64,000 nucleotides of DNA. Source: Iris pallida. Lineage: Eukaryota > Streptophyta > Magnoliopsida > Asparagales > Iridaceae. Shown here piece after piece: positions 1 through 13,595 of the stretch (the stretch's first letter is position 1; the number at the start of each line of letters is the position of its first letter). A program made the position numbers and the translations under genes. The stretch lies in NCBI GenBank assembly GCA_029216955.1, contig JANAVB010042220.1, positions 16,124,567 through 16,188,566 of the forward strand, in the 5' to 3' direction. Under the pieces are notes generated by a model. It searched no databases. It was not told the DNA's origin and worked only from the letters and a program-made list of their open reading frames with translations.

Positions 1-318
1 CCATTTCAACATTGGGATACAATTGATTTTGCATCTGTTCTCTCATGCGTTCCGTGTTCAACGTGATCGTGACCAACATGTCTGACTTTCACCAACCGTC
101 AACAGGACGAGTATACCTGTCATTAGTTCTACAACATTAGTATTCCTCACAAAAAGAATTTTGAGCTTGTAATGTTACAACATGGAAGACATTATAATCA
201 GGGATCTTCCAAGGATTTCTGTTATTCTCCAACATAAAGATAAAGACCGTAAATTACAAAACTACTTGACTGCCATTTGGCATTCCAAGTTAACAATGCA
301 TATTATCTGGTGCTTTCG
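1..318. other. MTR4 3'UTR and downstream flank
   Basis: No gene is seen. The stretch next to the stop should hold the MTR4 3'UTR on the minus strand. I did not find a canonical minus-strand AATAAA in it, so the polyadenylation site cannot be placed. Confidence 0.4.
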
Positions 319-597
319 CTACAAGTACAGAGATGCAGCAAATACAATATCCCTCTTTATCTTTGCAACAGCCTCTTTGAATTTGGCTTCCATTTGAGTT
401 TCACCGATTGATTTTGAGGCCACAATTAACTGTTGCAAGACTTCTTCCAACCTTCTTATTGCCCTTATTAAGCTACCTTCAAATACTTGGGTAATCTCCA
501 TGATTTCAAAGAACTTGGAGCCTTTTGCCCATGCATACACAGCTTCCATGATATCAGGACGGAAGGAGTTGACAAAATTCTCAACATCAATATGGAC
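319..597 (-). CDS. MTR4: MTR4 exon 14 (C terminus and stop)
   Basis: Encodes [60 protein letters not shown] and the conserved end FAASLYL, then TAG (complement of 319-321). This is the conserved DSHCT ending of MTR4. Confidence 0.96.
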   Translation of the reverse strand, partial: VHIDVENFVNSFRPDIMEAVYAWAKGSKFFEIMEITQVFEGSLIRAIRRLEEVLQQLIVASKSIGETQMEAKFKEAVAKIKRDIVFAASLYL

Positions 598-3500
598 CTG
601 TCATGCAAAGCAATTGTGTAAGACAACTGGGACGGTTTGATATACTTTCTTCCATGTAACATCTGCATTACTGTTTTATGTACATTGAATCCATAGTTAA
701 GAATAATAACCATAAAACAATGTCTTTATCTTAATAGTTAAGCATCTACATTAAACTTATCAGGCATTCCCTTACAAGGACCATCTCCTCCTAGACCATT
801 TACAAGATCAAAACCTATACAAAGACATCTAGTGACTGGTATGTTAGTGTTATGATGAAATACATAAATAATACTTAGGTTGCGTTTGGTTCATTGTAAT
901 GTAATCGTAATGTAATTGGATTTGTAATGTAATGGAATTACAATTACATTACTATGTTTGGTTGAAACATGTAATCAAACCATGTAACGTAATGTCAATT
1001 GCATTCATATGTTTGGTTTACCATGTAATGTAATTAAGTTTCTAATTTAATTTTTTTTTTAAATACAACATAAAATTAAAAAAGTGGATCACTAAAAAAA
1101 TTTAAAAATTTTAAAAGAAAAAAAACTAAAAATAAATAATAAATAAATAGGGGGAAAATGGTTTGTTTTATGCTAAAAAAAAGACCAAAAACGAAAAAAA
1201 ACGACAAAAAATAAAAAATACGAAAAATGACAAACGAACATAACAGAAGAAAAAAAAGCCAAAAATGAAAAAGTGATAAAAAAGAAAACAACAAAAAAAA
1301 ATCAAAAATGTGAATAAAAAGTGACCAATAATGATAAAAAAAATGACTAAAAACAAAAAATTTGACAAAAAAACAACAATAAATGAAAGGAAAAAAAGAA
1401 GAAAAACGACCAAAAAACAAAAAAAGGGCAAAAAAACGAACAAAAACGACCAAACACGACAAAAAAAATGACAACAAACGATAAAAAAGAGCAAAAAAAA
1501 AACGATAAAAAGGAACAGAAATGACAAAAAAAACCGAAAATACGAAAAAAGATCAAAAACAAGAGGGAATTAAAACGAGCAAAAAACGACAAAAGATTAA
1601 AAAACTTGCAAAAAATCCAAAAACGACAAAAAAAGGGAACAAAAACGACAAAAAACCAATAAAAAAAGTGCAAAAACCGACAAAAAAAAATGTACAAAAT
1701 CGTCAAAAAAGATTAAAAGTGCAAAAGTGACAAAAAATGGCCAAGAATGTGCAAAAAACGACCAAAAATCGAAAAAAAAGGCCCAAAACGAGCAAAAACG
1801 ACAAAAAATAAACAAAAACGAAAAAAAATGACAAAAAACAAACACAAAATCGACAAAAAAATTTAAAAAGTGCAAAAGCGACAAAAAAGGGCCAAGTACG
1901 TGCAAAAACGACCAAAAATCGAAAAAAAATGCCCAAAACGAGCAAAAACGACAAAAATTAAACAAAAACAAATAAAAATGACAAAAAATAAACAAAAAAC
2001 GACAAAAAAAAAACCAAAAACTAAAAAAAGGCAAAAAAACGAACAAAAACGACAAAAAAGGACAAAACAAAGGTCAAAACAACAAAAAATAAACAAAAAC
2101 AACAAAAAAACGAACAAAAATGACAAAAACGAACAAAAACGACAAAAAAGGACAAAAACAACAAAAAAGGACAAAACGACAAAAAAAATAAACAAAAACA
2201 ACCAAAAACGAACAAAAATGACAAAAAACGAACAAAAACGACAAAAAAACGACCAAAAACGAACAAAAACGACCAAAAAACGACAAAAAACAACAAAAAA
2301 TGACAAAAAACGAACAAAAAGACCAAATTATAGCATACCAAGTACCAACCTTCCGCTTAAGTTGTAATGTAATTGCGATTACATAGATTTTATGATGTAA
2401 TTGAGTTTAGAAGAAACTGATGTAATGTAATCAAACTTGTAATCGTGATTACATTACATCTAATTTTTTTGTCCAACCAAACACCCGAGTTAGATTGACA
2501 ACATAATGCCCATTACATTACGTTGTCCAATCCTGCAAACCAAACGGGCCCTTAGTGTCCTTATGACTGAAGTTACAGTTCAGTCTCAAGGATTGTCATA
2601 GAAGACATGCCAGACAGCCAGAATACCAAAATTCTAGTAAAGTTGTTACCTTGCATTCAAGTTGAACAGTGGCAACTCTCCTGGCTGTCTCTTGTAGCTG
2701 GGAAAAGAGTTGGCCGAGCTCTTCCCTTGGCTTCTGGGCATCCTGGAGCTTCTCCTGCCACACAAAGCACGAGAGAAGTGCCACCATCTCCTCAACATTT
2801 ACATCCTTCAGTGTCCCACCAAACAAAAGTTCTGTTATTGTTAATTCGTCCGCAGTGCTGATCTCGCAGGCAACCTTACCCTTCAACTGCACTACATCCT
2901 CATTGGTGATGTATCTGTAATAGATTCATCAGGATTCAGGACATGAACCACCAATCAAATATAATATAACAATTAGAGACTAGGTTTGGTAATGCATTTG
3001 TATTTGATTCATGGGACACACAACAAATGAGATTTAACAATTGCAGCTAACATGCTCGACACTATAGTGTAACAAAATATCTTTTTGTTTCCAATTCAAG
3101 TAGATATTTAACTATATCAAGAGCTACTTCCAAAGAATACATTTTTTTTACTAGCACAGAACAAAGTTATCTTGCAAGCATTGCGAGAATATAAATTTAC
3201 AGATAACACAGCTCAGTGTGCACCCCAAAAAATACTTAAAAGAGCTGAGTGGATCTCTACTTGCAGCCGTTAGACAAGACCCAAAACTAACACCACCAGA
3301 CTTGACATAGTGATAAACAATCTAATATTTAGAACCTATCGCTCTCTTCAAAGCCAATGATGTCAATCAAAAGACAAGTAACCTTGATCCATACCAACAA
3401 ACACCAGCTCACTTCTGTAGAAGCATCTAAAACTGACTTCAAAACAAACGATGATGGAATATCTTAATCCGAACCCTTCACCATAAGTAATAATATAAAA

Positions 3501-6500
3501 AAATTGCTTTTTGACGTATAGGCTTAAGGATTTATGCTGCTGATATATCCTTATATGAAATGTTGCAGAGAGTTCATACAACCACATGGTAGACATCCAA
3601 CAAAAATTATTATAATGCCGTAATTGTTGTGATTTAGATAAATTCAAATATGGATGCCCTTATCCATACCCACAACAACCTCTATCCCATTTCCTCTTTA
3701 TATGTTATAAATGAGAAAAGCTACGTACATTTTTTTCTGGCTACCATTTTTTTGTCTCTTTCTTATTTTCACAACACGTTATCAGTACCATTGCTCGAGG
3801 AACTCGAGAAGTTTCAGGTCGTCGGAGATGATGAAAAAGTACAAGCGGTACCAACAAAGTCAGAAATTATTTTAGATATGAGATAAGTAGGTTTATTTAA
3901 GTTTATTTGATCCTTATCTTTCTATATAGTATATACATAGTTGTTGATTATCTAGAATTATTTCAGTATTTCATATTAATGAAATTCATGATAAAGTACG
4001 ATGATCTATGTTAAATTTGTTCTTTTATCTCACTTGATTAGTCGATCTGATTATATCATATTCGTTCAATCCCTGCCTTTTTACATTGTATTTAACAATT
4101 TTCTTATTATATTGTCTAAGTTGTAAGGTTAATTAAAATAGTATATAATTTAATATTGTTAATGGAATGAATCGTATACATATTGCATGATGCTTAGTAT
4201 ATAAGTTAATATTGTTAGTGGAATAGACCACATAGTGCATGATGCATTATTGTGTTTATATTATTAGTTTCATGTGTTTTCTTCACTTATTTTTTGCTGC
4301 TAGTTCTACTGGAAAACTTGAAACATCATACTTGAATTAGTTTTGTCTGCAAACATATGACTTATATTGAGAAATTGTGCCTACTCTACTTTACTATGTA
4401 CTTACATAGACACGTCTACTTTGCTACAGGAACTTGTAAGCATGCACTACAACATAACTTTGGAATTGCAATTTGCTCCATATAACATACTATCTCATTG
4501 CTACCCATTGTGTTCCTATTCGACACGCACGACGTATCAGATAAGCACAACTTTGTAAGTGGTGCCAGTCTGCCAGATGGTAAATTGTTTGAAGGTGATC
4601 ATTAGTAATAATCAACGAGTTCATGTTGATTATGGTCACAATGCTAATCCATGCGTTCTATTTTTCGATCAATGGGTAGGCCAGCTTGTTGCTGTTGATC
4701 ACAACTAGATGCATCTGAATTATGCATCTAATAGTTAACTATCAATGTAAAGAAAGAGAACTCAGACGAATGGTGAGATGAATCAGGAGGAATATTGACA
4801 TTCTCAGTTCAAACCTAGGGACTTGCCATATTAATTAACTAATGATAATTAGAGATTCATTTATGTGTTCATCTCTTCTTTTTATGTTTTCTCCATAATT
4901 CTCTGAATTGAAGATATGGATGAATATCAATTGATTTTCCTACTATTGTTTAATTTAGGGTGGGTTTATTTGTAGAGATATATAAATTATTTGAGTTTTA
5001 TACAACCCTAAATGGGTGCATGCATGACAGGTGTTGCGCTACATGACCAGAAAAAATTTAGTCGCCTGCGAACTAATTTTTACATGTCGCAGCGGGTTGT
5101 TGCTGGTCTCCGAAAGTCAATAATTGATAATCACAAAATACAGTTTATAATACTTTAGAATTTCTAAGAAAATAAAAAGGAGGTTGATGTTTAATTGTCA
5201 TACAAACTACCAATTGACCTGAAGTTATGTGTCTAATTAACTTAAGAATATTGGTATTTATAGTTGCATATATTTTAAAGTTGTAAACTTTATATAAATT
5301 AGAAAATTTTAAAAGTTTGTCATAAGTTGGAACCATAAGGGTATGCTTGGTAACGGTGTTTTCACCGGTTTTGGGGTGTTTTTGAACCGACCGTTTATAA
5401 AAACCTCTGCTTGTTAATTTTTTTGAGGCACCAGTTTTGGTCGGCTCAAAAACCCTCCAAAACCGGTGTAATGTATTTTTTGGTAGCTTTATAAACACCC
5501 CAAATCGGGGTGTTTTGAGCGGCTCTATTTTTTTATTCCATTTATATCCTCACAAAAATATATATAATTATAACTACTGATACCCTTCCCTATTGAATTT
5601 ATTCATGTAAAAAACTTTCAGAACCGTTCGTTAATGAATTACCAAGCATGGATTGGACTAGTTTAAAAGCCGCTACTTAAAAATCATCCAAAACCGGACC
5701 CCTCGTAACCGCTCATAACCGGTACTCTAAAACCACCTCATAACCGCTACCCCTATAATTGCCAAGTAGACCCTACGGTTGTAGTATCCTTAGGGATACT
5801 AAGGAGGCAACATTGTCCTATCAACTATCATAGAGTTCTATGTTTAGAATTATTATTATTGATTAATAATATCTACATTTGCAACTATTGATAATATATT
5901 GCCATATCTGGTAACTATAATCCATGAAAAAAAAGATATTATGCATGACTGATAGTGCTACTTCCGATATCATCCTTATGATTAGTATTTTTTTCCTCCA
6001 ATATAAATATTAATGTGAAAGTAGTATCCATGATAGCTGGTCATGCTCATATTATTGATGGCTCCGGCAGAGCAAACTTATTTTATCCAATGGAACTCAC
6101 CTATTTATACAAAATGTCTTAGACTCTCATAATTTTAGGAAAAAAAATTATTGAGTTAAGGACATAAGGACAAATGGGTATCATATTGAAATCATGAGCG
6201 AGGATAATAAAAAATAAATTTGAGAGAAGAACCAGAAGCTCGTCCAAGAGATTATCTAGCTATTCACTATGGATACATTACTCACATTAGGGATGTCAAG
6301 TCATATACTACGTTAAGCCAGAAGCTCAATCATACGGGTCCATTGTGAGCCAGAAGCCAAATGATCCTATAACTTTTAAATTGTTACATGATCGACAAGA
6401 CACCCAAAACATTGAACACCCAAAGCAGGGATGATAAGGATTATGAAAACTAATTTGTGTGATTATCTCTTACCAAATTGCAGCATACATCCTTGTTCTC

Positions 6501-9500
6501 AAAGATAAGTTTGTTTCTAAACCGTCAATCTTGAAGATTGTATCTGAATAACTAGTAACACAGCTTCGAACTGCATTAGATGACTTATATTAGAGTTATT
6601 TGAAATTGTATTATTAGCATATATGTTTTATGAATTATTATGTTTATCTTCTTAAATTATTAGTCTTCTAGACATGAGATACTTTTGTGATAGAATAATT
6701 TTTGTGATCTGTCACGTTAATAAGAGAATTCCCGCCGTTAGAGGGAGGTAGAAGATAAATGCCTTGTTCTAGAAGAACGGCGTGAATTATCGTTCTAGAA
6801 GAACTTCATGAACAATCGTTCTAGAATAACTTCATGGACTATCGTTCTAGAAGAACTTCATAAATTACCGTTCTAGAAGAACATCGTAAAACACCATTCC
6901 AAAGAACGTATCATGGTATACTTCTATCTTGAATAAAGTAGAAGAAATCATTTATTGTATTTCATTACAAATGAATTATTAGATGCTTACTCGATTATGT
7001 TGTATAAATAGTTCAACGATGTATCTATTTTCTAATAAACGTAAATACTAAAAGAACCAAATAAATGCAGCAAATGAATAAGTTATATAGTAAGAAAGCA
7101 TAAGGCCTAAAGGTTCTAAATATTATGCTCTCCAAAAGAAGAGGCCTAAAGGTTCTAAATATTAGTCTTCTAGACATGAGATACTTTTGTGATAGGATAA
7201 TTTTTGTGATCTGTCACGTTAATAAGAGAATTCCCGCCTTTAGAGGGAGGTAGAAGATAAATGCCTTGTTCTAGAAGAACGGCGTGAATTATCGTTCTAG
7301 AATAACTTCATGAACTATCTATCGTTCTAGAAGAACTTCATGGACTATCGTTCTAGAAGAACTTCATAAATTATCGTTCTAGAAGAACATCGTAAAACAC
7401 CATTCCAAAAGAACGTATCATTGTATACTTCTATCTTGAATAAAGTAGAAGAAATCATTTATTGTATTTCATTACAAATGAATTATTAGATGCTTACTCG
7501 ATTATGTTGTATAAATAGTTCAACGATGTATCTATTTTCTAATAAACGTAAATACTAAAAGAACCAAATAAAGTCAGCAAATGAATAAGTTCTATAGTAA
7601 GAAAGCATAAGGCCTAAAGGTTCTAAATATTATGCTCTCCAGAAGAAGAGGCCGAAAAAGATAACACACTCTAAAGCTCTTAAGAAGAAGAAGCTCCTGA
7701 AGAGAGAGTTCTTGACAATCCAAAAAATGTCATGACCTAAAAATTAAATTTCTCAAAGTATATCGCTCCGGTCGAGGATATACCTCAGATCCCAGAAGAG
7801 ACAGAGAAAGAGGCACCGGTACCCAAGAAATCTTTGTTCAAGAGAAATTTGGAATCAAAAAAAAAATGTCATTGATGACATTATCGAATGAGAATAAAAA
7901 GGGTGATGAAAATTAAAGGATAACACTAAAACCACGAATAATCTAATGAAAAATGTGATATCTCTCGCAAGACGTGGAGTGTTCGGTCCTACAGTACAAA
8001 ACCCAAAAGGAATAAAGTCGGTAGGTTTTGAATAGGTGTTTGTAACAAATAGAGATCTAAATATATTGAGCAATGTTAGCTCAAAAGATCTTGAAATGAT
8101 CATGAAAAGAATATAAAGAAATATATTCCCCGGTCATGATATATAACCTAGACGATAAGATTTACATGAAATCTCCGAAGGATTTAAATCTTCAAGTATA
8201 TCCTTGAAGGATTTAAAATTATCATACTATCCCCGAAGGATTTACAAACGAGCCATCTATGAATTGAAACCATCCGGAAGAATGTGATAGGCTCATTGAG
8301 TATATGTCTAGGAAAAGATCTAATATTAAATGTACAGTCATATTTATGAAGAAATCCTTGAATGAAAACGGCAGTCTATTTACATGAAAGTACCTCCCGA
8401 AAATAAAATATCCTGAAGAGAGAAAATATGACAGTATCTCCTGAAGAGATAAGAAATATCTCCCGAAGAGAATGGAATCTCCCGAAGAGAATGAAATCTA
8501 CCAAAGAGATTGGAATCTCCAGAAGAGATAAAGATAAATCTCCAGAAGAGATCTCATGTAATCTCATGAAAAGATGAATCTCTAGAAGAGATCTACTATA
8601 ATCTCCTGTAGAGATAAAGTATGAATAGTTTACCTATAATGGTCAGGTCAATATGATCCTTTACAACCAAAAGAACATGTTCTGGGTCCTGAAGTACCAC
8701 ATTTAAAGAATATAAAATTCTTTGTTGTTATTCACTCGGTACATATTTTACGTAAACATGCTCGTATGCATAGACACTGGAATGACATATCATTCTTGAT
8801 TTAATTTATGTTTTGATATAATAAGATATACAAATGCAGGTATTTATCTGATCCTTTAAAGCAAGTCGTTGAGGCAATTTCATCGCATCATTCTTAAGCA
8901 AACAGAGAATGCAGGCTATATTTTCAATAGTCCAATATTAGGGGGAGTTGTAAGCTTCCAGGAATAACCAATAAGTCTACAAGGATATGAGGATAATGTA
9001 TAAAAATGTATAGACAAAGATTGGGGTGAGATGTAATATTCAAATGTACTGGGGGTTGTTTTTATTTTTTTATTTGATGTAAGAACTACATGTAATTTTT
9101 ATAATTTAAGGGGGAGCATCCTGAAGATGCACGCATCCCGAAGATGCTAATGGAGACATCTAGAAGTATGTCTTTGCGCATTGTACTCTTTTCTTTCGTT
9201 GAAATTTTTTCCAACTGGGTTTTCCCTTCAAAAGCTTTTAATGAGGCAGTGTAAGTCGCACCCATTTGGATTCCTGAAGAATATTATTGTACTCTTTTCT
9301 TTTCTATATATTTTTTCCCAAAAGATTGGGCTTTTCCTTAAAAAAAAGTTTTTAATGAGGCAATAATTAAAGTGGACATCCAAGGGGGAGTGTTGTGATT
9401 TGGATAAATCCAAATATGGATGTCCTTATCCATACCCACAACAACCTCTATCACATTCCCTCTTTATATGTTATCAATGAGAAAAGCTACGTACATTCTT

Positions 9501-11546
9501 CTGGCTACCAATTTCTTCTTTTTCTTATTTTCACAACAGTAATAATCTAATGCAATATTAATTTTGAACAATATTTAATATTTAATCCTCAAACCTCACC
9601 ACAACTCTAGAGTTCCAGTGCAGTGGCAAGGACTTTATCATGGTTTCAGAGCAAACCAGGTTCAAACCTCGAGTGGCACAAATTTGAAGCAGATTCATAA
9701 TAATACTATAGCTCTCAACCCACAAATAGTGGTCGTTCGACGCTCACCACAACTCTAGCATCTTGGTGCAATGGCAGGGACTTTAAAGACTTATGATGCC
9801 CTAAATAGATACTTAGACAGTCAACAGCTAATAAATTACCCCAGCCTTAGGAGAACACGTTTCCGTGCCTTGAGTTCATCTTTGAAGGCTAATGCTGTGG
9901 AAGACCGCAATGCTTTCTTAATTGATTTGATCCTTGCTGTAACTTCTTGCTTATCATGCAACACTTTCAACTTTTGTTTGATAAGTGGGGAGTTTCGGAT
10001 ATCATGCTTCTCGAATAAGCTCTCAAGGGCTTCTATTCTTCTAACAGCTTTCTTGTAAGAGCTGCTTTGGACCTGAAAAGCACAGAAAGTACAGGATTTC
10101 ATGAATGAAATGAGGGTACAAATTAAAAAGAGAACAAGATAACCTTACTTTCATATCCTCCTCGGGATCCAATAGAGGTATCCCATCTTTTGAGAATCTG
10201 GAACGAACTTCTGCAATCTTCTTTAGGGTATTTTCTCGAGCTTCTAGATGCAACAGATCCTTGGGTATGATAAGACGGATGCTGCTCAAGCTATCTATCT
10301 GTTTAACAAATAATAAATGTCTTCCACATTAGGGAACGAGCAGAGAGAACGGCAACATGATTTTGGAGATATATAAGTTTGAAGGAGAAAACATGAAAAC
10401 ATAAATATTGCAAAGGATAATTTGTAAAAGTAAAGACATGAGCAACAATACTTGAGAAAGCCGCAGAGAAACAACAACAGGATCTCCATGCTCATTTAAT
10501 GGAACAATCTCGATTGACTTCTTTGCACCCACTTCCTTATTCATTTCACACCTCGTCAGGACATCCACTGTATAGTTCGCATGCTCAGGTCTTCTACCTA
10601 AAACATCTAACAGGTAAGTTAATGCAAGAACAAGATAGATGGATGCATCCCTGTACAGGTTGTGAAAGTGGGAGGACAGAGCTCAATGTCCTATCAGCAA
10701 AATTTACCTAATCAGCCATGCAATTCAAAAAAATCCAGTTGAAGAAGGACCATAACTGGTTAGATTTCTCTACTTGTATGGCCCATTTACTTCAGAAAAG
10801 GATTTGAGTTTCCAACCATACATAAAATTAAAGTCCTCAGTTCACTTACCTTCACCAGGACTTTTCAACCTCTCAAAATTAATTATAACTCCCCACGTAA
10901 CATGTTCTTCAATGGAGAATGGTCGTGTATTGCCATCACTAGTGCAACGGACACGAACAAGCCTACCGGGCTGCAAGAATGGTAAACAATACTTTGGGGA
11001 AAATACAATGTCGCAAACATCATTCTTTAAGCGTTTATGTTGTTGTAGGAGATTGTAATAGTCCTTCAAGCTATCCTCTCCTTCAATAATAATTGAATCT
11101 CTCTCTACTTCCAACTTTCTAGCTTGTTTCTGCAAGTGAAAATTTAAATGAATCAAAAAATTGGAAGACAAAAAAAGATGGTGGGAAGCAAACATACTTC
11201 TCTTTGAGGGAAAGTAGATGGTAGATACAGTCGGTAGCTTCTCTTTGAGGGAAAGTAGATGGTAGATACAGTCAGTAGCTATTTATTATCATTCTTTTAA
11301 CTCCAACATAATATAGGATTCTATCCACATGCTTATGGAAAAAAAAAAAAAAGTCAGCAACGACACACCTCGAGATCAGGAAGGGCACAATTTGCCTGAA
11401 ATTGATAAAATGAATAACGGAGAAGCTTTTCAGGATCTCCATCTTCACACCTCATCTGATTCAACAGCATATTGTAACTAAGGTGGAACGCACTGAGTTC
11501 AAAGGAAAATATATCAGGACAGTGTTCTTTAACAGTTCAAAAGGAG

Positions 11547-11602
<56 letters not shown>

Positions 11603-13522
11603 ATACCCAAAAAGGCAAGTAATTGTGACAGCACCCATGATAGTGTATGCCAGTATATGCCAATGTTCAAAACATTAAATGGAATTTCAGACCTTAATTG
11701 TCCTTGCAATGAAGAACCTTTCTGACTAGCATAATAAATAACACTTTTTAAGTCGTGATGTTAAAGATCAGAACTTGGATACATACATTTACATAATAGG
11801 TGACCATAAAGCAGTTTGTTTATATAATGAACCCAAATCATAACAGCGTAGTATTGAGAAGTAAATTTATCCTTTATATTTTGGATATGAATAAGCATTA
11901 TGAAGAAAACTACTTGCAGATGCTAATTGTAGAGATGGACTGTTATTATTTTAAAAGTGACTACTTTTATATACCATTAAGATGGAATATTCCTATCTTT
12001 ACTTAAAATACCTGTTTAAACAATCGGCACTGCCTTTCACCATCATTTTTGCAGTAGATGGCTCCATCTTCTCATCTACCATTAGAATGCAAATACCACG
12101 CTGATCAATACCTCGACGGCCAGCACGGCCGCTCATTTGGATATATTCCCCACTTGTTATCCATCTAAATTTGTCTCCATCGAATTTACGCACATTTGTG
12201 AAAACTACAGTCTTTGCAGGCATGTTTAAACCAATACTGAAGGTTTCTGTGGCAAACAAACACTGAAACAGAAAGCTTTAATTCCTCTAAAACATCTTAA
12301 GAACTCGCATAACAGATATTTGCTTAAAGAAGAATCTTGAAGAAGAATTAATTAGAGACAATACAGAAATAAAGTATGTGACTTTAAAAGATGATAATTC
12401 TGATAGTATATGCATGAAATATATGTTTTGAAATCAGTGATTTATCGTCAGGAGAAGATGAATAGATCAAGCCTGCAGCAAATATAATGAATATAAAAAT
12501 GAATGAAAAGTGAGTCAAGTTAAAGTTGAACTTGGTGGTGCAAGCCTTACAGCCTAGTATACGCACAAGAGTTCTTTTGAATCTTTGATACAGAGGTAAT
12601 TCTGGCTTGCTGCTTGCTGACCCTCATTCGCCATAAAACTAGTGCATCAAGCAACTTTAACTTTGTAGTTTTTACTGTTGTTTGATCATTGCCTCATGAG
12701 CCGTGGGCTATTTTGCATGGATATGGCCAAATGATGTCTATATCCGTATCGTGTCCATAACATACCTACCCGTGTCGTTGCAACATAGGTATCTACCTTT
12801 GTACCTATTTGAAATATCTCTATTCTATACACATATCATGTCCATACACGTCTTTGTCTATACTCGTGCAACATAGGTCATGAACCACCACTATGTTTTG
12901 CAGTGTTGTCAAAGGCGCACCTTGATCCTAGGCGCAGGGTCAGCGCCTTACCAGTGTCTGGGCGAGGCGCAATTAGTCAGGCGCGCCTTTTCACCAGCCG
13001 CAGGATGTGGTTGAGGCGCGCCTAGGCGCGCCTCGATAATTTGTTGTATACATTGTTCAATTTGTGCAGGAAAAAAAGAAGCAGACCACAACAGGCGCCT
13101 AAGCCCCCAGGCCTGCAGGAAAAAATCCAACAAAAGCAAAAAAAACAGAAGGAAAGATAAAGAAATTAAAAAAATGTACAGAAGGAAAAATAGAAAGAAG
13201 AACAAAAGGAGAAACAGAACCCTTACCTGGCGACTTGGTTGGCGGCGGCGGAGACACCTTCAGGTGAGTCATTCCCCTCTCCTCTCTCTCTCGATCTCTC
13301 TCTTGTCTCCAGTTTCTTTTTCTTTTCTTTTACATTATTCCTTTTTCTCTCTCGATCTCTTGTCTTTTTTTTGTTCATTTTTTCTTTAGATGTCATGCAA
13401 GTAACTGTAGTGATAATGATCTCCCTTGTCTTTATTTTTCTTGTATTGTTCCTTTTTTATCAATGTGAATTGTGAATTATATATATAGAGAGACTAGAGA
13501 GGTGACACAGGTTTACCAATGT

Positions 13523-13595
<73 letters not shown>

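Larger units (their letters stand above)
6658..7660. repeat. 502-bp direct tandem duplication inside the copia element
   Basis: The block starting TAGTCTTCTAGACATGAG at 6661 recurs at 7163 with few changes, through the ATTATGCTCTCC segment near 7115 and 7626. It is a local duplication after or during the element's decay. Confidence 0.85.
3625..9538 (+). mobile_element. degenerate Ty1/copia retrotransposon with about 150-bp LTRs, in MTR4 intron 12
   Basis: LTRs at 3625-3776 and 9391-9538 both begin TGTTGTGATTT and end TTTTCACAACA. They are flanked by a perfect GTAAT duplication (3620-3624 and 9539-9543). CGTTATCAG follows the left LTR, a primer-site-like segment seen in some short-LTR copia elements. 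A polypurine run (AAGGGGGAG) precedes the right LTR. Only pol relics remain ([17 protein letters not shown] near 7970-8030; YLSDPLKA near 8840-8870). The element runs antisense to MTR4. Confidence 0.88.

Noticed and set aside
1076..2367. Many overlapping long open frames on both strands (Phe/Leu-rich or Lys/Thr-rich)
   Set aside because: They are produced by the T-free minisatellite, which has few stop codons; no protein family signature is present.
5330..5782. 8-bp target duplication for the nested MITE at 5338
   Set aside because: Flanks were compared in several registers and no convincing match was found, so only the inverted termini are claimed.
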